DNA of 64,000 bases from Siminovitchia sp047228825 (GTDB lineage: Bacteria; Bacillota; Bacilli; Bacillales; Bacillaceae_C): NCBI RefSeq assembly GCF_047228825.1, contig NZ_JBFEGN010000004.1, forward strand, positions 1-64,000. Direction: 5' to 3'. The stretch's first letter is position 1. The number at the start of each line of letters is the position of its first letter. Below, one piece after another: positions 49,964-58,383 of the stretch. The position numbers and the translations under genes were made by a program. Under the pieces are notes generated by a model that did not search any database, had not been told where the DNA came from, and saw nothing but the letters and a program-made list of their open reading frames with translations.

Positions 49964-50373
49964 AAAATATACACAGAATCAAAGTGGCTTTTGGCGATAC
50001 AGATGCTGCAGGAATCGTGTTTTATCCAAATTTTTATAGATGGATGGACCAGGCCGCCCATGAATTGGTCGGAGCGGCGTTCATGCCGGTTTCCAGGCTT
50101 CAAAAAGAAAGAAATATTATTTTGCCGTTGTTGGAGACGTTTTGCCAATTTAAAACCCCTTTATTTTTTGAAGATCAAGTTGAAGTTCACTCACAAGTCA
50201 TTGAAATGAAAGACAAGGTGTTCAAGGTGGAGCATGTATTTAAAAGAGGGGGTAAAGTTGTTGCCGAGGGCTACGAGGTGAGGGCCTGGACTTCCATTGA
50301 AAGCGGCCGGCCAAAAGCGGTCTCTATTCCGGAAGAAGTGCAGGAAGCATTCGGTGTAGTCAAGACCATTTAG
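49960..50373 (+). CDS. Hot-dog acyl-CoA thioesterase (4HBT family)
   Basis: A 137-residue single hot-dog-domain protein. The catalytic pattern is VAFGDTDAAGIVFYPNFYRW near residue 7, where the Asp acts, and FEDQVEVHSQVIEMKDKVFKVEHVF (core EDQVEVHSQVIEM) follows. It would hydrolyse an aromatic acyl-CoA, such as gentisyl-CoA, to the free acid for ring opening. It is coupled by ATGA to the hydrolase gene and lies 15 bases before the CoA ligase, which fits a pathway that uses CoA esters for hydroxylation and then releases the acid. Confidence 0.88.
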   Translation: MKNIHRIKVAFGDTDAAGIVFYPNFYRWMDQAAHELVGAAFMPVSRLQKERNIILPLLETFCQFKTPLFFEDQVEVHSQVIEMKDKVFKVEHVFKRGGKVVAEGYEVRAWTSIESGRPKAVSIPEEVQEAFGVVKTI

Positions 50374-50388
50374 GGAATGGAGGGTAAC

Positions 50389-51972
50389 ATGTTGAAAACA
50401 TCGCGTTTACCGGCAGCCATTCACGAACTTTTGGAAAGAGCAGCGAAAGAGTATGGCAGCAAAGTCGCATTCAAAGACGGAAAAAGAGAAGTATCGTTTC
50501 AAGAAATAAAAATGCTTGCGGAGCGCCTGGCCAAACATTTTCTTGCCATGGGCCTGCAGAAAGGCGATGTTTTGGCTGTCCAAATGGGAAACAGTTTCGA
50601 ATTTGCTGTTACCCATTTGGCGGCAGGCCTCATAGGCCTTGTTTTTAACCCGCTCAGTCCGAATTACCGCCGCCAGGAGCTTTCTTATATGCTTAAGATT
50701 TGTGATACAAAAGCACTTATCGTCATGGGTGATCAGAAAAAATTTGATCATGAAGGGCTTGCCCACGAATTAAAAGAAGAATTGCCGCATTTAAGCAAAG
50801 TGATTGTCACCGGAAACCGCCAAAACAAGGAAAGCATCTCTTTTTCCACTCTTTTGGAAAAAGATCCAACGGGAAGCTTTGACGTCGCAGCACAAAGGCC
50901 GCTGCCGGATGATCCGATTTTAATCATGTTCACGTCCGGAACGGAATCAAACCCAAAAGCAGTTCTTCATACGTCGCGTACCTTTGTGGCAACCCATTTG
51001 CTGAACGTAAAGGAATACGGTTTGACGAATGATGATACACTGCTTAGTTTAACTCCCCTATCCCATATGTTTTCTTTGCCGATGATCATGTTAACGCTGC
51101 AAGCGGGCGCTGTGCATTACCTGGCCAAAACATATAAAGCGGAAAATGTGATAGACATCATCCAGCAGGAACAAGTCAGCTTTTTAATTGCCGCTCCAGC
51201 CCATTTATTGGATATTTTACACAACATTAATGAAGAACAAGCAGAAAAGACTAACCTTCGCCTTATTTTAACCGGGGGTACGAAAATACCGTCCCAGCTC
51301 GTCAAAGATCTTCGAGACAAGCTGGGCTGCAATGTCGTGGCGCAATGGGGGATGACGGAGGTTTGCGCCGGAACATTTACGAGGCCGGAAGATCCCCCGG
51401 AAAGGACATGGGAAACAGTTGGACGGGCCAGTCCGACCGGAAAAATAGTCATCGTGAACGAATCCCATGAAGTCTTGCCCCCTGGAGAAAGAGGAGAAAT
51501 TGCTTTTAAAGGCGACTGCCTATTCAAGGAGTATTATAAAAATCCGAATCAGACAAAGCTGGCGTTTACAGATGACGGATATTTTTTAACAGGCGACCAA
51601 GGGTACCTGGATGAGGACGGCTATGTATACTTCTTGGGGCGGACAAAAGATACGATCAATCGGGGAGGTTTAAAATACCATGCCGCCGAAATCGAAGACG
51701 CGCTGCATATCCATCCCAAAATCCAACGGGCAGCCATAGTGAGTGTACCGGATGAAAGGCTTGGAGAAAAAGCATGCGCCTTTATCGTGCTGCGAAACAG
51801 CAGTGACAGGCTTACGCTGGACGAAATCAAAAAATACTTGATTGACAAGGGCTTTGCAATATATAAAATACCCGAGTATTTAGAAATTAGAAACGAATTG
51901 CCAACGACGGCATCCGGGAAAATTGCCAAAGGACCCCTGCGGTCAGAGGCCCAAACAATGCGGAGAACGTAA
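50389..51972 (+). CDS. Aryl/acyl-CoA ligase (AMP-forming)
   Basis: A 527-residue adenylate-forming enzyme. Core motifs: ILIMFTSGTESNPKAVLH near residue 182 (P-loop), VAQWGMTEVCAGTF near 316, TGDQGYLDEDGYVYFLGRTKD near 402, and the catalytic lysine in TTASGKIAKGPLR near 512. It activates a carboxylic acid to its CoA ester. In this operon an aromatic acid such as hydroxybenzoate is likely; medium-chain or cyclohexane carboxylates are alternatives. The ATG at 50389 follows GGAGGG. A strong terminator ends the operon and overlaps the end of the converging IclR gene. Confidence 0.9.
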   Translation: MLKTSRLPAAIHELLERAAKEYGSKVAFKDGKREVSFQEIKMLAERLAKHFLAMGLQKGDVLAVQMGNSFEFAVTHLAAGLIGLVFNPLSPNYRRQELSYMLKICDTKALIVMGDQKKFDHEGLAHELKEELPHLSKVIVTGNRQNKESISFSTLLEKDPTGSFDVAAQRPLPDDPILIMFTSGTESNPKAVLHTSRTFVATHLLNVKEYGLTNDDTLLSLTPLSHMFSLPMIMLTLQAGAVHYLAKTYKAENVIDIIQQEQVSFLIAAPAHLLDILHNINEEQAEKTNLRLILTGGTKIPSQLVKDLRDKLGCNVVAQWGMTEVCAGTFTRPEDPPERTWETVGRASPTGKIVIVNESHEVLPPGERGEIAFKGDCLFKEYYKNPNQTKLAFTDDGYFLTGDQGYLDEDGYVYFLGRTKDTINRGGLKYHAAEIEDALHIHPKIQRAAIVSVPDERLGEKACAFIVLRNSSDRLTLDEIKKYLIDKGFAIYKIPEYLEIRNELPTTASGKIAKGPLRSEAQTMRRT

Positions 51973-52025
51973 AAAACGATCCCCTTTTTGAAGAAGGAAT
52001 GTCTTCAAACAGGGGATCGTTTTAT
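51973..52025. terminator. Bidirectional terminator
   Basis: AAAACGATCCCCT pairs with AGGGGATCGTTTT, with an inner TTGAAGA/TCTTCAA stem and T-runs on both strands. Confidence 0.88.
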
Positions 52026-52807
52026 TTCTGCCGATCACTGTTCAGCAAGCCGGAAAAGCCGAACAGTTCGGAGATCTGACGGCTTTTTTTCAGCAATTCA
52101 ATGCTCATTTCATCTTCGGGTTTTGCCGGGATGGTTTCCCTGAATCCTACAATGATGACAGCCCCGATGATTTCCTGTTCATAATTGAAGATTGGAATCG
52201 CGGCCGAAGCGACGGAAGGGGCAAGCGCTTCATGGGCAAAAGCAATGCCGTCCTTTCTGATGTACTGAAAATCGTTTTGAAGCTCATGTACCGTTTCAGC
52301 AGGCAATGACTCTGTCGATTCGGCCATCCAGTTTTCCACGAGAGGACCGGACTTAAAAGCAGCAAACAGCTTTCCGGCGGCAGAGTTAATGGGCAGGATG
52401 GTTCCCAATTGCCCGCCCAAATTCAAGCCGGCCCTGCTGTAGATCATTTTCACAATCATCGGCCCGTTATGAGTCCATACTGCGAGCAAGGTTGTTTCTT
52501 TTGATAAAAGATTGATTTCTTCCAGGTACGGATTCACCTTATCAATGATGTTTTCCCGGTTCACTGTCGCCATTCCGTACTGAATTAATGCCGGTCCTCC
52601 CGAGTAAAGGCCAGTTTCCGGATCGCGGTGCAAAACCTGAAGAGATGTGAGGGTATTTAAATATTTGTATAAGTTGCTTTTCGATATTTTCGTATAGTGA
52701 TGTATATCATTGAATTTGATGGGATGAGCGCTTTTGGCAACGAGATCAATGATCGAAAAGCCCACCAAAAGTGATTGAATTTTGGGCGGATGATCCTGAT
52801 TTGACAT
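52022..52807 (-). CDS. IclR-family regulator 1
   Basis: A 261-residue IclR protein. The N-terminal winged helix is LLVGFSIIDLVAKSAHPIKF, then HHYTKISKSNLYKYLNTL; the effector domain starts near residue 75 with VNPYLEEINLLSKETTLLAVW and closes with IIGAVIIVGFRETIPAK near 225. The start ATG at 52807 follows AAAGGTGG; an upstream in-frame ATG has no ribosome site. It is divergent from the FAD monooxygenase and converges with the ligase operon. Its close paralogue lies at 57460. The gap to the monooxygenase holds GTTCCGCATGCAGGAAC, a palindrome fit for an IclR protein. Confidence 0.9.
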   Translation of the reverse strand: MSNQDHPPKIQSLLVGFSIIDLVAKSAHPIKFNDIHHYTKISKSNLYKYLNTLTSLQVLHRDPETGLYSGGPALIQYGMATVNRENIIDKVNPYLEEINLLSKETTLLAVWTHNGPMIVKMIYSRAGLNLGGQLGTILPINSAAGKLFAAFKSGPLVENWMAESTESLPAETVHELQNDFQYIRKDGIAFAHEALAPSVASAAIPIFNYEQEIIGAVIIVGFRETIPAKPEDEMSIELLKKSRQISELFGFSGLLNSDRQK

Positions 52808-52892
52808 AAAAGTACCACCTTTTTCTTCATAACACTCACCATTGTAACATTTATTACACTTTTTTCCCAAAAACATTTTATTTTTATTTTTA

Positions 52893-52909
52893 GTTCCGCA
52901 TGCAGGAAC
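52893..52909. promoter_or_regulatory. Candidate IclR operator, GTTC-N9-GAAC, monooxygenase side
   Basis: GTTCC-GCATGCA-GGAAC, with an inner GCATGC palindrome. A second site with the same spacing is at 56211. Confidence 0.5.
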
Positions 52910-52949
52910 AATCCGCTATATTGTAACCGCTGTCCCGGCTATAATCAAC

Positions 52950-52964
52950 TTAACAACGTTCTTA
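52950..52964. promoter_or_regulatory. Possible operator C
   Basis: TTAAC-AAC-GTTCTTA, 22 bases ahead of the monooxygenase start, recalls the TAAC-N3-GTT motifs before both gentisate operons. Confidence 0.3.
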
Positions 52965-52986
52965 AAACATAAAGGAGTGCAAAAAC

Positions 52987-54213
52987 ATGACAGTTAACCA
53001 ATGTGACGTGATTGTGGTCGGTGCAGGTCCTGTCGGGCTTACAGCCGGCTTGGCGCTGCAGAAGAAAGGAATTTCATGTGTAGTAATAGAAGCCAATCCG
53101 AAAGACCATCCAAGGCCTGGAAGCCGCGCGATTTATCTTCATAGTGCGACATTGAAGTTACTTGAGGAAACGTCCGAAGGGCTGGGCTTTGAATTGGCGA
53201 AAAATGGTGTGATTTGGCCAATCAAGCGGACGCTCTACCGTGGAAAAGAAGTATATGTCCGCAATTATGGCTTTACAGACAACCAGGATCCCAACAAACT
53301 GCCCCACTTTACTTCTCTCCACCAGCATGAAATTGAAAAATATTTATACAATGCATGTATGGAGGCAGGGGTAAAAATTGTTTGGGGCGAGCCTGTTGAA
53401 AAAGTGGACATCCAAAATGATGGTGTTTCCATTACAACTGCATCTGGAAGCCAGTGGGAAGCGAAATATGTGATTGGCTGTGACGGTGCCCGCTCTGTCG
53501 TAAGGGAGCAGGCCGGTTTGATATTTGAAGGGCCGCGTACGCATGACACTTTCTTAGTCGTTGACCTGGAAGAAGATGAGAACGATCCGCTTCCGATTGA
53601 AAGGGTATTCCACTATCAGCATCCAGCCATGGGATATCGCAATGTCATGCATGTTCCGTTCAAAGGCGGCTGGCGGGTGGATTTACAGTTGTTAAAAGAT
53701 GACGATGTGGATGAATTCACAAGCTTGGAAGGGGTCAAAAACTGGATTCCTAAAGTCATGGACCCAAAATATGCAGATAGAATTACTTGGGTGTCCAGCT
53801 ATCGTTTCCATCAAGTGGTGGCCAATTCGTTTACAGATGAAAACTGCCGTGTCCTTTTGGCCGGGGAAGCAGCCCACTTGTTTGCCCCATTTGGTGCACG
53901 CGGATTAAATTCGGGTGTTCCTGATGCCTTGATTGCCGTGCGCGGGATTGAAAAAGCTCTTCAGGCAGGAAACGAAGAAGCAAGAAGAGAGGCGATTTTG
54001 GCAGCGGCCAATGAACGAAGAATTGCGGCGAAATGGAACCGGGATGCTTCCACAACCGCTTTGCATCATCTGCAGGGAGATTCTCCGGAAATGAATATGA
54101 AGCGCGAACTTGCCGCTTCACTAGTCTCCATAGTGCCAAGACTGGGCCGTTGGCTTGATGAAGGACCATATGGACCGAAATTCGGGCCTCCTGAGTTGAC
54201 AACTAAATATTAA
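52987..54213 (+). CDS. FAD-dependent aromatic monooxygenase
   Basis: A 408-residue flavoprotein hydroxylase of class A. The dinucleotide motif VVGAGPVGLTAGLALQKKG lies near residue 10, the DG motif YVIGCDGARSVVREQAG near 161, and the second FAD motif VLLAGEAAHLFAPFGARGLNSG near 288 (core GEAAHLFAPFGARGLNSG). Length fits 3-hydroxybenzoate 6-hydroxylase and salicylyl/4-hydroxybenzoyl-CoA hydroxylase-like enzymes. With a CoA ligase and thioesterase nearby, hydroxylation of a hydroxybenzoyl-CoA to gentisyl-CoA is the best-fitting role; direct hydroxylation of a free acid is the alternative. AAGGAG precedes the ATG, and a protein of unknown function is encoded after it. Confidence 0.88.
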   Translation: MTVNQCDVIVVGAGPVGLTAGLALQKKGISCVVIEANPKDHPRPGSRAIYLHSATLKLLEETSEGLGFELAKNGVIWPIKRTLYRGKEVYVRNYGFTDNQDPNKLPHFTSLHQHEIEKYLYNACMEAGVKIVWGEPVEKVDIQNDGVSITTASGSQWEAKYVIGCDGARSVVREQAGLIFEGPRTHDTFLVVDLEEDENDPLPIERVFHYQHPAMGYRNVMHVPFKGGWRVDLQLLKDDDVDEFTSLEGVKNWIPKVMDPKYADRITWVSSYRFHQVVANSFTDENCRVLLAGEAAHLFAPFGARGLNSGVPDALIAVRGIEKALQAGNEEARREAILAAANERRIAAKWNRDASTTALHHLQGDSPEMNMKRELAASLVSIVPRLGRWLDEGPYGPKFGPPELTTKY

Positions 54214-54243
54214 ATGTGATAAAAGCCAAAAGGAGGATGAAAA

Positions 54244-54795
54244 ATGGCTGTTATGCTCAATCAAGACCAATTTGGAATAAAAGCCCAGTCGATCAATGGT
54301 CTGGCAGAAAGACTGTCAAACATACCCTGGTACAAAAATGCAGGCAAGGAAGATAAAAAAGCCGAAGAACTATTTCGACGTTTTATGAGAAATATAAATG
54401 TATCCGAATACGAGATCGTATGGATTTCCAAAGAAGAAGCAGCAGATACGATCAGCAAGCTTCGCTTTGAGGGGAGTAAGTTATGGGAAGTGCTCAGTGT
54501 ACTTCCTGATACATTAAAAAAGAAAGTGGATGAATTGGAGCAGAGGCATTTGCTCGAAACGGCCGTGGATACATTGCCCGAATTTGTATTCCACTTTGCA
54601 TTTGATGGGGCATTTCAAGTATTTCAAGAAGAAAAGGCCATCAACTTTTTAACGGGGCACGCCATGTATATTGCGATATTGGCTGCAACGGCTGAAATTG
54701 CGGGAGAAGCGGAGCTATTCGCGCCATTGCTTGACATGCTTGAATCAGGACATGTTCCGCTTGGACCGGAAGGGAATGTCATATACCTTTTATAA
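54244..54795 (+). CDS. Hypothetical protein of the monooxygenase operon
   Basis: A 183-residue soluble, mainly helical protein. No catalytic motif is recognised. It has a charged N-terminal half (YKNAGKEDKKAEELFRRFM) and a hydrophobic C-terminal part (LTGHAMYIAILAATAEIAGEA) that could pack against a partner. It starts 30 bases after the monooxygenase with AGGAGG and ends at a terminator, so it is probably made together with that enzyme as a helper or an additional pathway enzyme. I cannot name its family. Confidence 0.75.
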   Translation: MAVMLNQDQFGIKAQSINGLAERLSNIPWYKNAGKEDKKAEELFRRFMRNINVSEYEIVWISKEEAADTISKLRFEGSKLWEVLSVLPDTLKKKVDELEQRHLLETAVDTLPEFVFHFAFDGAFQVFQEEKAINFLTGHAMYIAILAATAEIAGEAELFAPLLDMLESGHVPLGPEGNVIYLL

Positions 54796-54798
54796 CAT

Positions 54799-54836
54799 AA
54801 AAAAGCTGTTCCGGATGAACATCCGGACAGCTTTTT
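54799..54836. terminator. Bidirectional terminator
   Basis: AAAAAGCTGT-CCGGATG pairs with CATCCGG-ACAGCTTTTT around an AA loop, with one bulged T. It divides the converging hypothetical and PaaK-like genes. Confidence 0.88.
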
Positions 54837-54848
54837 CCACACTTACAT

Positions 54849-56135
54849 TTACATTGTCACTTTGTTGTTCCGTTCATCCACCACGCGTCTTGCTTTCATG
54901 GAAAAGCGGGGCAACGAACCAGCTTCGACGATCTCCGTTTCGATACGAAGTCCAATCCGTTCGCGCAGCTGGGTGGAAAGTTTCTTTTCGGCACGGGCAT
55001 CTGTTGTTTCGATTTGTACTTTGATTTGATCCATGTCCCCGCTTGTATAATACACAATGCGGAATTCTTTAATTTCGGAATATTCCCGGACGATGGCTTC
55101 GATGGAGGATGGATAAATGTTGATGCCGCGAATGACTACCATATCATCGGCACGGCCGATAATACCGCCCGGCAGGAATCGAAAATGATTTCCGCACGGG
55201 CATTTTTCCCGGTGGTTGATGACGATATCCCCTGTTCTGTATCTGACGAGCGGATATCCGTAACGGCCCAGGTTCGTCAATACGAGTTCACCTTTTTCAC
55301 CGTGCTTGGCAGGTTCATGTGTATCCGTATTGATAATTTCGGCAATAAACTGCGCTTCATTCACGTGAATACCGTTTTGTTCCCGGCATGAATAACCGTA
55401 AGCGCCCATTTCTGTCATGCCCACATGGTCGTAAAGTTTTGCTCCCCATGCGGTTTCGATTTGCCGGCGGATGGATGGTACGGATCCGCCCGGTTCTCCG
55501 GCGGTAATGATTTTTTTTATTGATGAATTTGGAAGATCCAGGTTCATTTCTTCGGCAACTTCGGCTAAATGAAGGGCGTAGCTGGGCGTGCACAGCAATG
55601 CCGTCGCGTTGTTTTCCATCATCGTGGCCAATCTTTCTTTCGATGTTTGGCTTCCGGCCGCAATGACAAAGGCGCCGATTTTTTTCGCAGCTTCAAAACC
55701 GCCCCAAAAGCCGATAAAGGGACCGAAAGAGAAGGCCAGGAAAACGGTGTCATTTTGATTGACGCCGCTTGAACGGAACACTTCTTCCCAACATGTTTCC
55801 CACCATTCCCAGCTTTCTTTTGTGTCGAGCACTTTAAGCGGCTTGCCGGAAGTACCGGATGTTTGGTGGTACCGTGAATAGCTCTTCAAAGGATATGTGT
55901 GGTTTTTCCCATAAGGAGGGAATTGCTTTTGGTCATCTACCAGTTCTTGCTTGGTCGTAAAAGGAAGCCGCGACATTTCTTCCCGAGACAGAAGCGGCAA
56001 TGTGATTCCGGCTAATTTGTTTCGGTAAAATTCATTTTCCTGTAAAAGAAAAACGAGCATTTGATTCAGCTTGTGCAATTGATAGTTTTCAAGGGATGTA
56101 TGAAATTCGTAGACAGGATAACCAGTGCTGGACAT
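54849..56135 (-). CDS. PaaK-like aryl-CoA ligase
   Basis: A 428-residue adenylate-forming ligase of the phenylacetate-CoA ligase family. Motifs are HQTSGTSGKPLKVLDT near residue 90, TAGEPGGSVPSIRRQIE near 222, HVGMTEMGAYGYSC near 250, and GRADDMVVIRGINIYPSSIE near 335. Phenylacetate, 2-aminobenzoate and hydroxybenzoates are known substrates of such enzymes. With the monooxygenase gene next to it and an IclR-type palindrome in its promoter, it may be the ligase that starts the CoA route to gentisate, with the 50389 ligase using another acid. This split is inference. Confidence 0.88.
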   Translation of the reverse strand: MSSTGYPVYEFHTSLENYQLHKLNQMLVFLLQENEFYRNKLAGITLPLLSREEMSRLPFTTKQELVDDQKQFPPYGKNHTYPLKSYSRYHQTSGTSGKPLKVLDTKESWEWWETCWEEVFRSSGVNQNDTVFLAFSFGPFIGFWGGFEAAKKIGAFVIAAGSQTSKERLATMMENNATALLCTPSYALHLAEVAEEMNLDLPNSSIKKIITAGEPGGSVPSIRRQIETAWGAKLYDHVGMTEMGAYGYSCREQNGIHVNEAQFIAEIINTDTHEPAKHGEKGELVLTNLGRYGYPLVRYRTGDIVINHREKCPCGNHFRFLPGGIIGRADDMVVIRGINIYPSSIEAIVREYSEIKEFRIVYYTSGDMDQIKVQIETTDARAEKKLSTQLRERIGLRIETEIVEAGSLPRFSMKARRVVDERNNKVTM

Positions 56136-56185
56136 GAAAATTTTCTCCTTTCTGAAATAGCCGTTATTAAGTTTATGTTATTGCG

Positions 56186-56199
56186 GGAAAGCGCTTTTA
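56186..56199. promoter_or_regulatory. cre-like box between the PaaK-like and MFS genes
   Basis: GGAAAGCGCTTTTA resembles the CcpA core AAGCGCTT; it lies 51 bases ahead of the PaaK-like start. Confidence 0.4.
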
Positions 56200-56210
56200 A
56201 AAACCATACA

Positions 56211-56227
56211 GTTCTTCTATATGGAAC
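56211..56227. promoter_or_regulatory. Candidate IclR operator, GTTC-N9-GAAC, ligase/MFS side
   Basis: GTTCT-TCTATAT-GGAAC has the same arms and 17-base length as the site at 52893. It is placed between the divergent PaaK-like and MFS genes. Confidence 0.45.
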
Positions 56228-56278
56228 TTTTGCAAAAATTCATCACTTCAAAATATAAATCGGGAGGGGGAATTCTCT

Positions 56279-57463
56279 TTGAAAAAAGAAGCGTTATGGA
56301 CGAGGAGCTTTATTTTTGTTTCGGTCGCAAACCTTTTTCTTTTTATTACCTATTATGGATTACTTGTAACGCTGCCTTCGGCCACAATTAAGTATTACGG
56401 TGCAACCGGTACTGCGGCAGGCTTGGTAAACGCGGTTTTTCTGGGGGCGGCTATCGTGATCAGGCCATTTTTGGGTCCGTGGATTGAAAGGTTTGGCCAA
56501 AAATTTATTCTTATCCTCTCGTTAACCATGTTTGCAGCTTGCTCTTTTGCATACAGTTTTTTGCATTCAGTGGAATCCTTGCTTGTTTTACGATTTATTC
56601 ATGGGATTGGTTTCGGGATGGCCACCACGATTACGGGGACGATTATAGCGGATGTAGTGCCGGAAACGAGAAAAGGCGAGGGCATGGGTTACTTTGTCAT
56701 GTCAAACAACCTGGCCATTGTTGCCGGGCCATTTATTGGGCTGACGATTTTCCGGGAACTGGATATTAACGCCCTATTTTGGACAGGCGCATTTTTTTCT
56801 TTTGCGGCATTCATGCTGGGCGTAGGAACAAAATTGGCGAAAGAGGGGACCTTTATCCCCGGGGAGAAGAAACAGGCGGTATTCGAAAGGCGGGCCATTC
56901 CCATTTCCATTACAAGTGCCTATTTTGCCCTTGCTTATTCGACCGTTTTGTCTTTCATGGCGGTTTTTGCTGCTGAAAGGGGATTGGCGGTTGAATCGAG
57001 TTTCTTTTTTGCTGTTTATGCCTTTGTTCTTATTTTGTCCCGCCCGTTTACAGGGAGATGGTATGATCAATACGGTGCAAACTGGATCATCTTTCCGGCC
57101 ATCGTGTTATTCGGCATGGGCATGTTTTGTTTGGGGATGTCGCACGGGGCTGCCTTGTTTTTCATTGCCGCGGGATTGATTGGTGTTGGATGGGGAACAC
57201 TTTTTTCCAGCTTTCAAACGGTGGCGATCCAAAGCGTCGATCCGAAGCGCCGATCGGTGGCAACTGCCACTTTTTTATCCGTTTTCGACATCGGCATTGG
57301 CGGAGGCTCAATCATAGCCGGGGCGTTGGCAGGGACGATGGAACTGGGAACCATTTATATCGTCAGTTCCATCTATATTTTCACGGGACTGTCTGTTTAT
57401 TATTGGGCCCAAAAGAAAAGTGTCCCGATGACCGGGAGAATCACCCGGCGAAAAAACGCTTAG
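56279..57463 (+). CDS. MFS transporter
   Basis: A 394-residue permease with twelve membrane segments and start TTG 7 bases after GGGAGGGGG. Family features are GLVNAVFLGAAIVIRPFLGPW near residue 50 (core RPFLGPWIERFGQK), the GIGFGMATTITGTIIADVVPE segment near 107 (core GTIIADVVPETRKGEG), and RPFTGRWYDQYG near 258. It is the YwoG/aromatic-type branch often found in catabolic operons. It is divergent from the PaaK-like ligase and shares its control region, so it probably imports the aromatic acid. The gene ends by overlapping the converging IclR 2 gene by 4 bases. Confidence 0.87.
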   Translation: MKKEALWTRSFIFVSVANLFLFITYYGLLVTLPSATIKYYGATGTAAGLVNAVFLGAAIVIRPFLGPWIERFGQKFILILSLTMFAACSFAYSFLHSVESLLVLRFIHGIGFGMATTITGTIIADVVPETRKGEGMGYFVMSNNLAIVAGPFIGLTIFRELDINALFWTGAFFSFAAFMLGVGTKLAKEGTFIPGEKKQAVFERRAIPISITSAYFALAYSTVLSFMAVFAAERGLAVESSFFFAVYAFVLILSRPFTGRWYDQYGANWIIFPAIVLFGMGMFCLGMSHGAALFFIAAGLIGVGWGTLFSSFQTVAIQSVDPKRRSVATATFLSVFDIGIGGGSIIAGALAGTMELGTIYIVSSIYIFTGLSVYYWAQKKSVPMTGRITRRKNA

Positions 57464-58227
57464 CTCTTTTTTTGCCAGCCAAAGCATTCTGAAAGTTCGA
57501 AGGCCTGTTCAATAACGAAAGAGCTCATGTCACTTTCATGTGAGCTGGGAATGAGCTGGGTGAACCCAACAATCGTAATGCAGCCGATCATATCATCTTT
57601 ATAGTCAAGTACCGGAACACTGAAAGAGGAAACATGCCTTACGAGCGGCTCTGCCGCATATGAAAAATAATGTTTTTGAATGTTTGGCAATTCCACTTCC
57701 AGCTTTTGTTTTGCCTCATTTTGTAAATGTTGAAATCCTTGCTGTTTCCATTCCTTTATATCGACCTCCTCTTTAAAGGCCAGATAAGCTTTTCCGGCCG
57801 ATGAAAGAACAGGGAGGCGTGTACCAATTTGCGCACCAATATTCAGGCCCGGCTGGCTGTTCCAAATGTTTGCGATGACAGGGCCGTCATGCGTCCATAC
57901 GGACAGTAATGCGGTAAGCTCCAGCTCCCGGCTGATCTTTTTCAAATACGGAGTTGCCTTGTGAATCAAGTCAACACTTCCGATGGCTGCATTTCCAAAT
58001 TCGATTAATTTACTTCCAAGTTGGTATGTACCCTGGCCTTTGTCCCGGTGCAGCAAACCTGTAATCGTTAAAGTATTTAAGTATTTATGCAAATTGCTTT
58101 TTGTGATTCCTGTAAGCTCCTGGATCTCGGAAAACTTCAGGGGGCGGTCTTCGCTGACAAATAATTCAAGTATGCCAATCCCTGTTTGCAATGATTGTAT
58201 AACAGGGAGTGTTTTGTTTTTGTCCAT
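57460..58227 (-). CDS. IclR-family regulator 2
   Basis: A 255-residue IclR protein starting MDKNKTLPVIQSLQTGIGIL, with recognition region LTGITKSNLHKYLNTLTITG. The effector domain spans about residues 75-250, containing LSVWTHDGPVIANIWNSQPG near 105 and GCITIVGFTQLIPSSHESD near 220. ATG 58227 follows AAAGGAGTG. It is divergent from the second gentisate operon; a TTGACA-17-TACATT promoter for that operon and a GAGAAC-N3-GTTACC dyad lie in the gap. It is a clear paralogue of regulator 1, so the two probably sense related aromatic effectors and control separate branches. Confidence 0.9.
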   Translation of the reverse strand: MDKNKTLPVIQSLQTGIGILELFVSEDRPLKFSEIQELTGITKSNLHKYLNTLTITGLLHRDKGQGTYQLGSKLIEFGNAAIGSVDLIHKATPYLKKISRELELTALLSVWTHDGPVIANIWNSQPGLNIGAQIGTRLPVLSSAGKAYLAFKEEVDIKEWKQQGFQHLQNEAKQKLEVELPNIQKHYFSYAAEPLVRHVSSFSVPVLDYKDDMIGCITIVGFTQLIPSSHESDMSSFVIEQAFELSECFGWQKKS

Positions 58228-58304
58228 CCCAAAAACACTCCTTTTAACTTTTGGAATTATCATGTCATAATTTTATTCATCTGTCCAATTGTTATATTTC
58301 CATA

Positions 58305-58333
58305 TTGACAACTGAAAGCGGATACGATACATT
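58305..58333 (+). promoter_or_regulatory. Sigma-A-type promoter of the second gentisate operon
   Basis: TTGACA and TACATT are separated by exactly 17 bases, 50 bases ahead of the hydrolase start. Confidence 0.7.
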
Positions 58334-58341
58334 TTAACTAT

Positions 58342-58356
58342 GAGAACAATGTTACC
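58342..58356. promoter_or_regulatory. Candidate IclR-type operator B
   Basis: GAGAAC-AAT-GTTACC just after the promoter; its reverse complement shares TAGGTAAC and GTT with the site at 47925. The position would block elongation or initiation. Confidence 0.4.
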
Positions 58357-58383
58357 TATAAGTGAATTTGAGGAGAGGATAAA

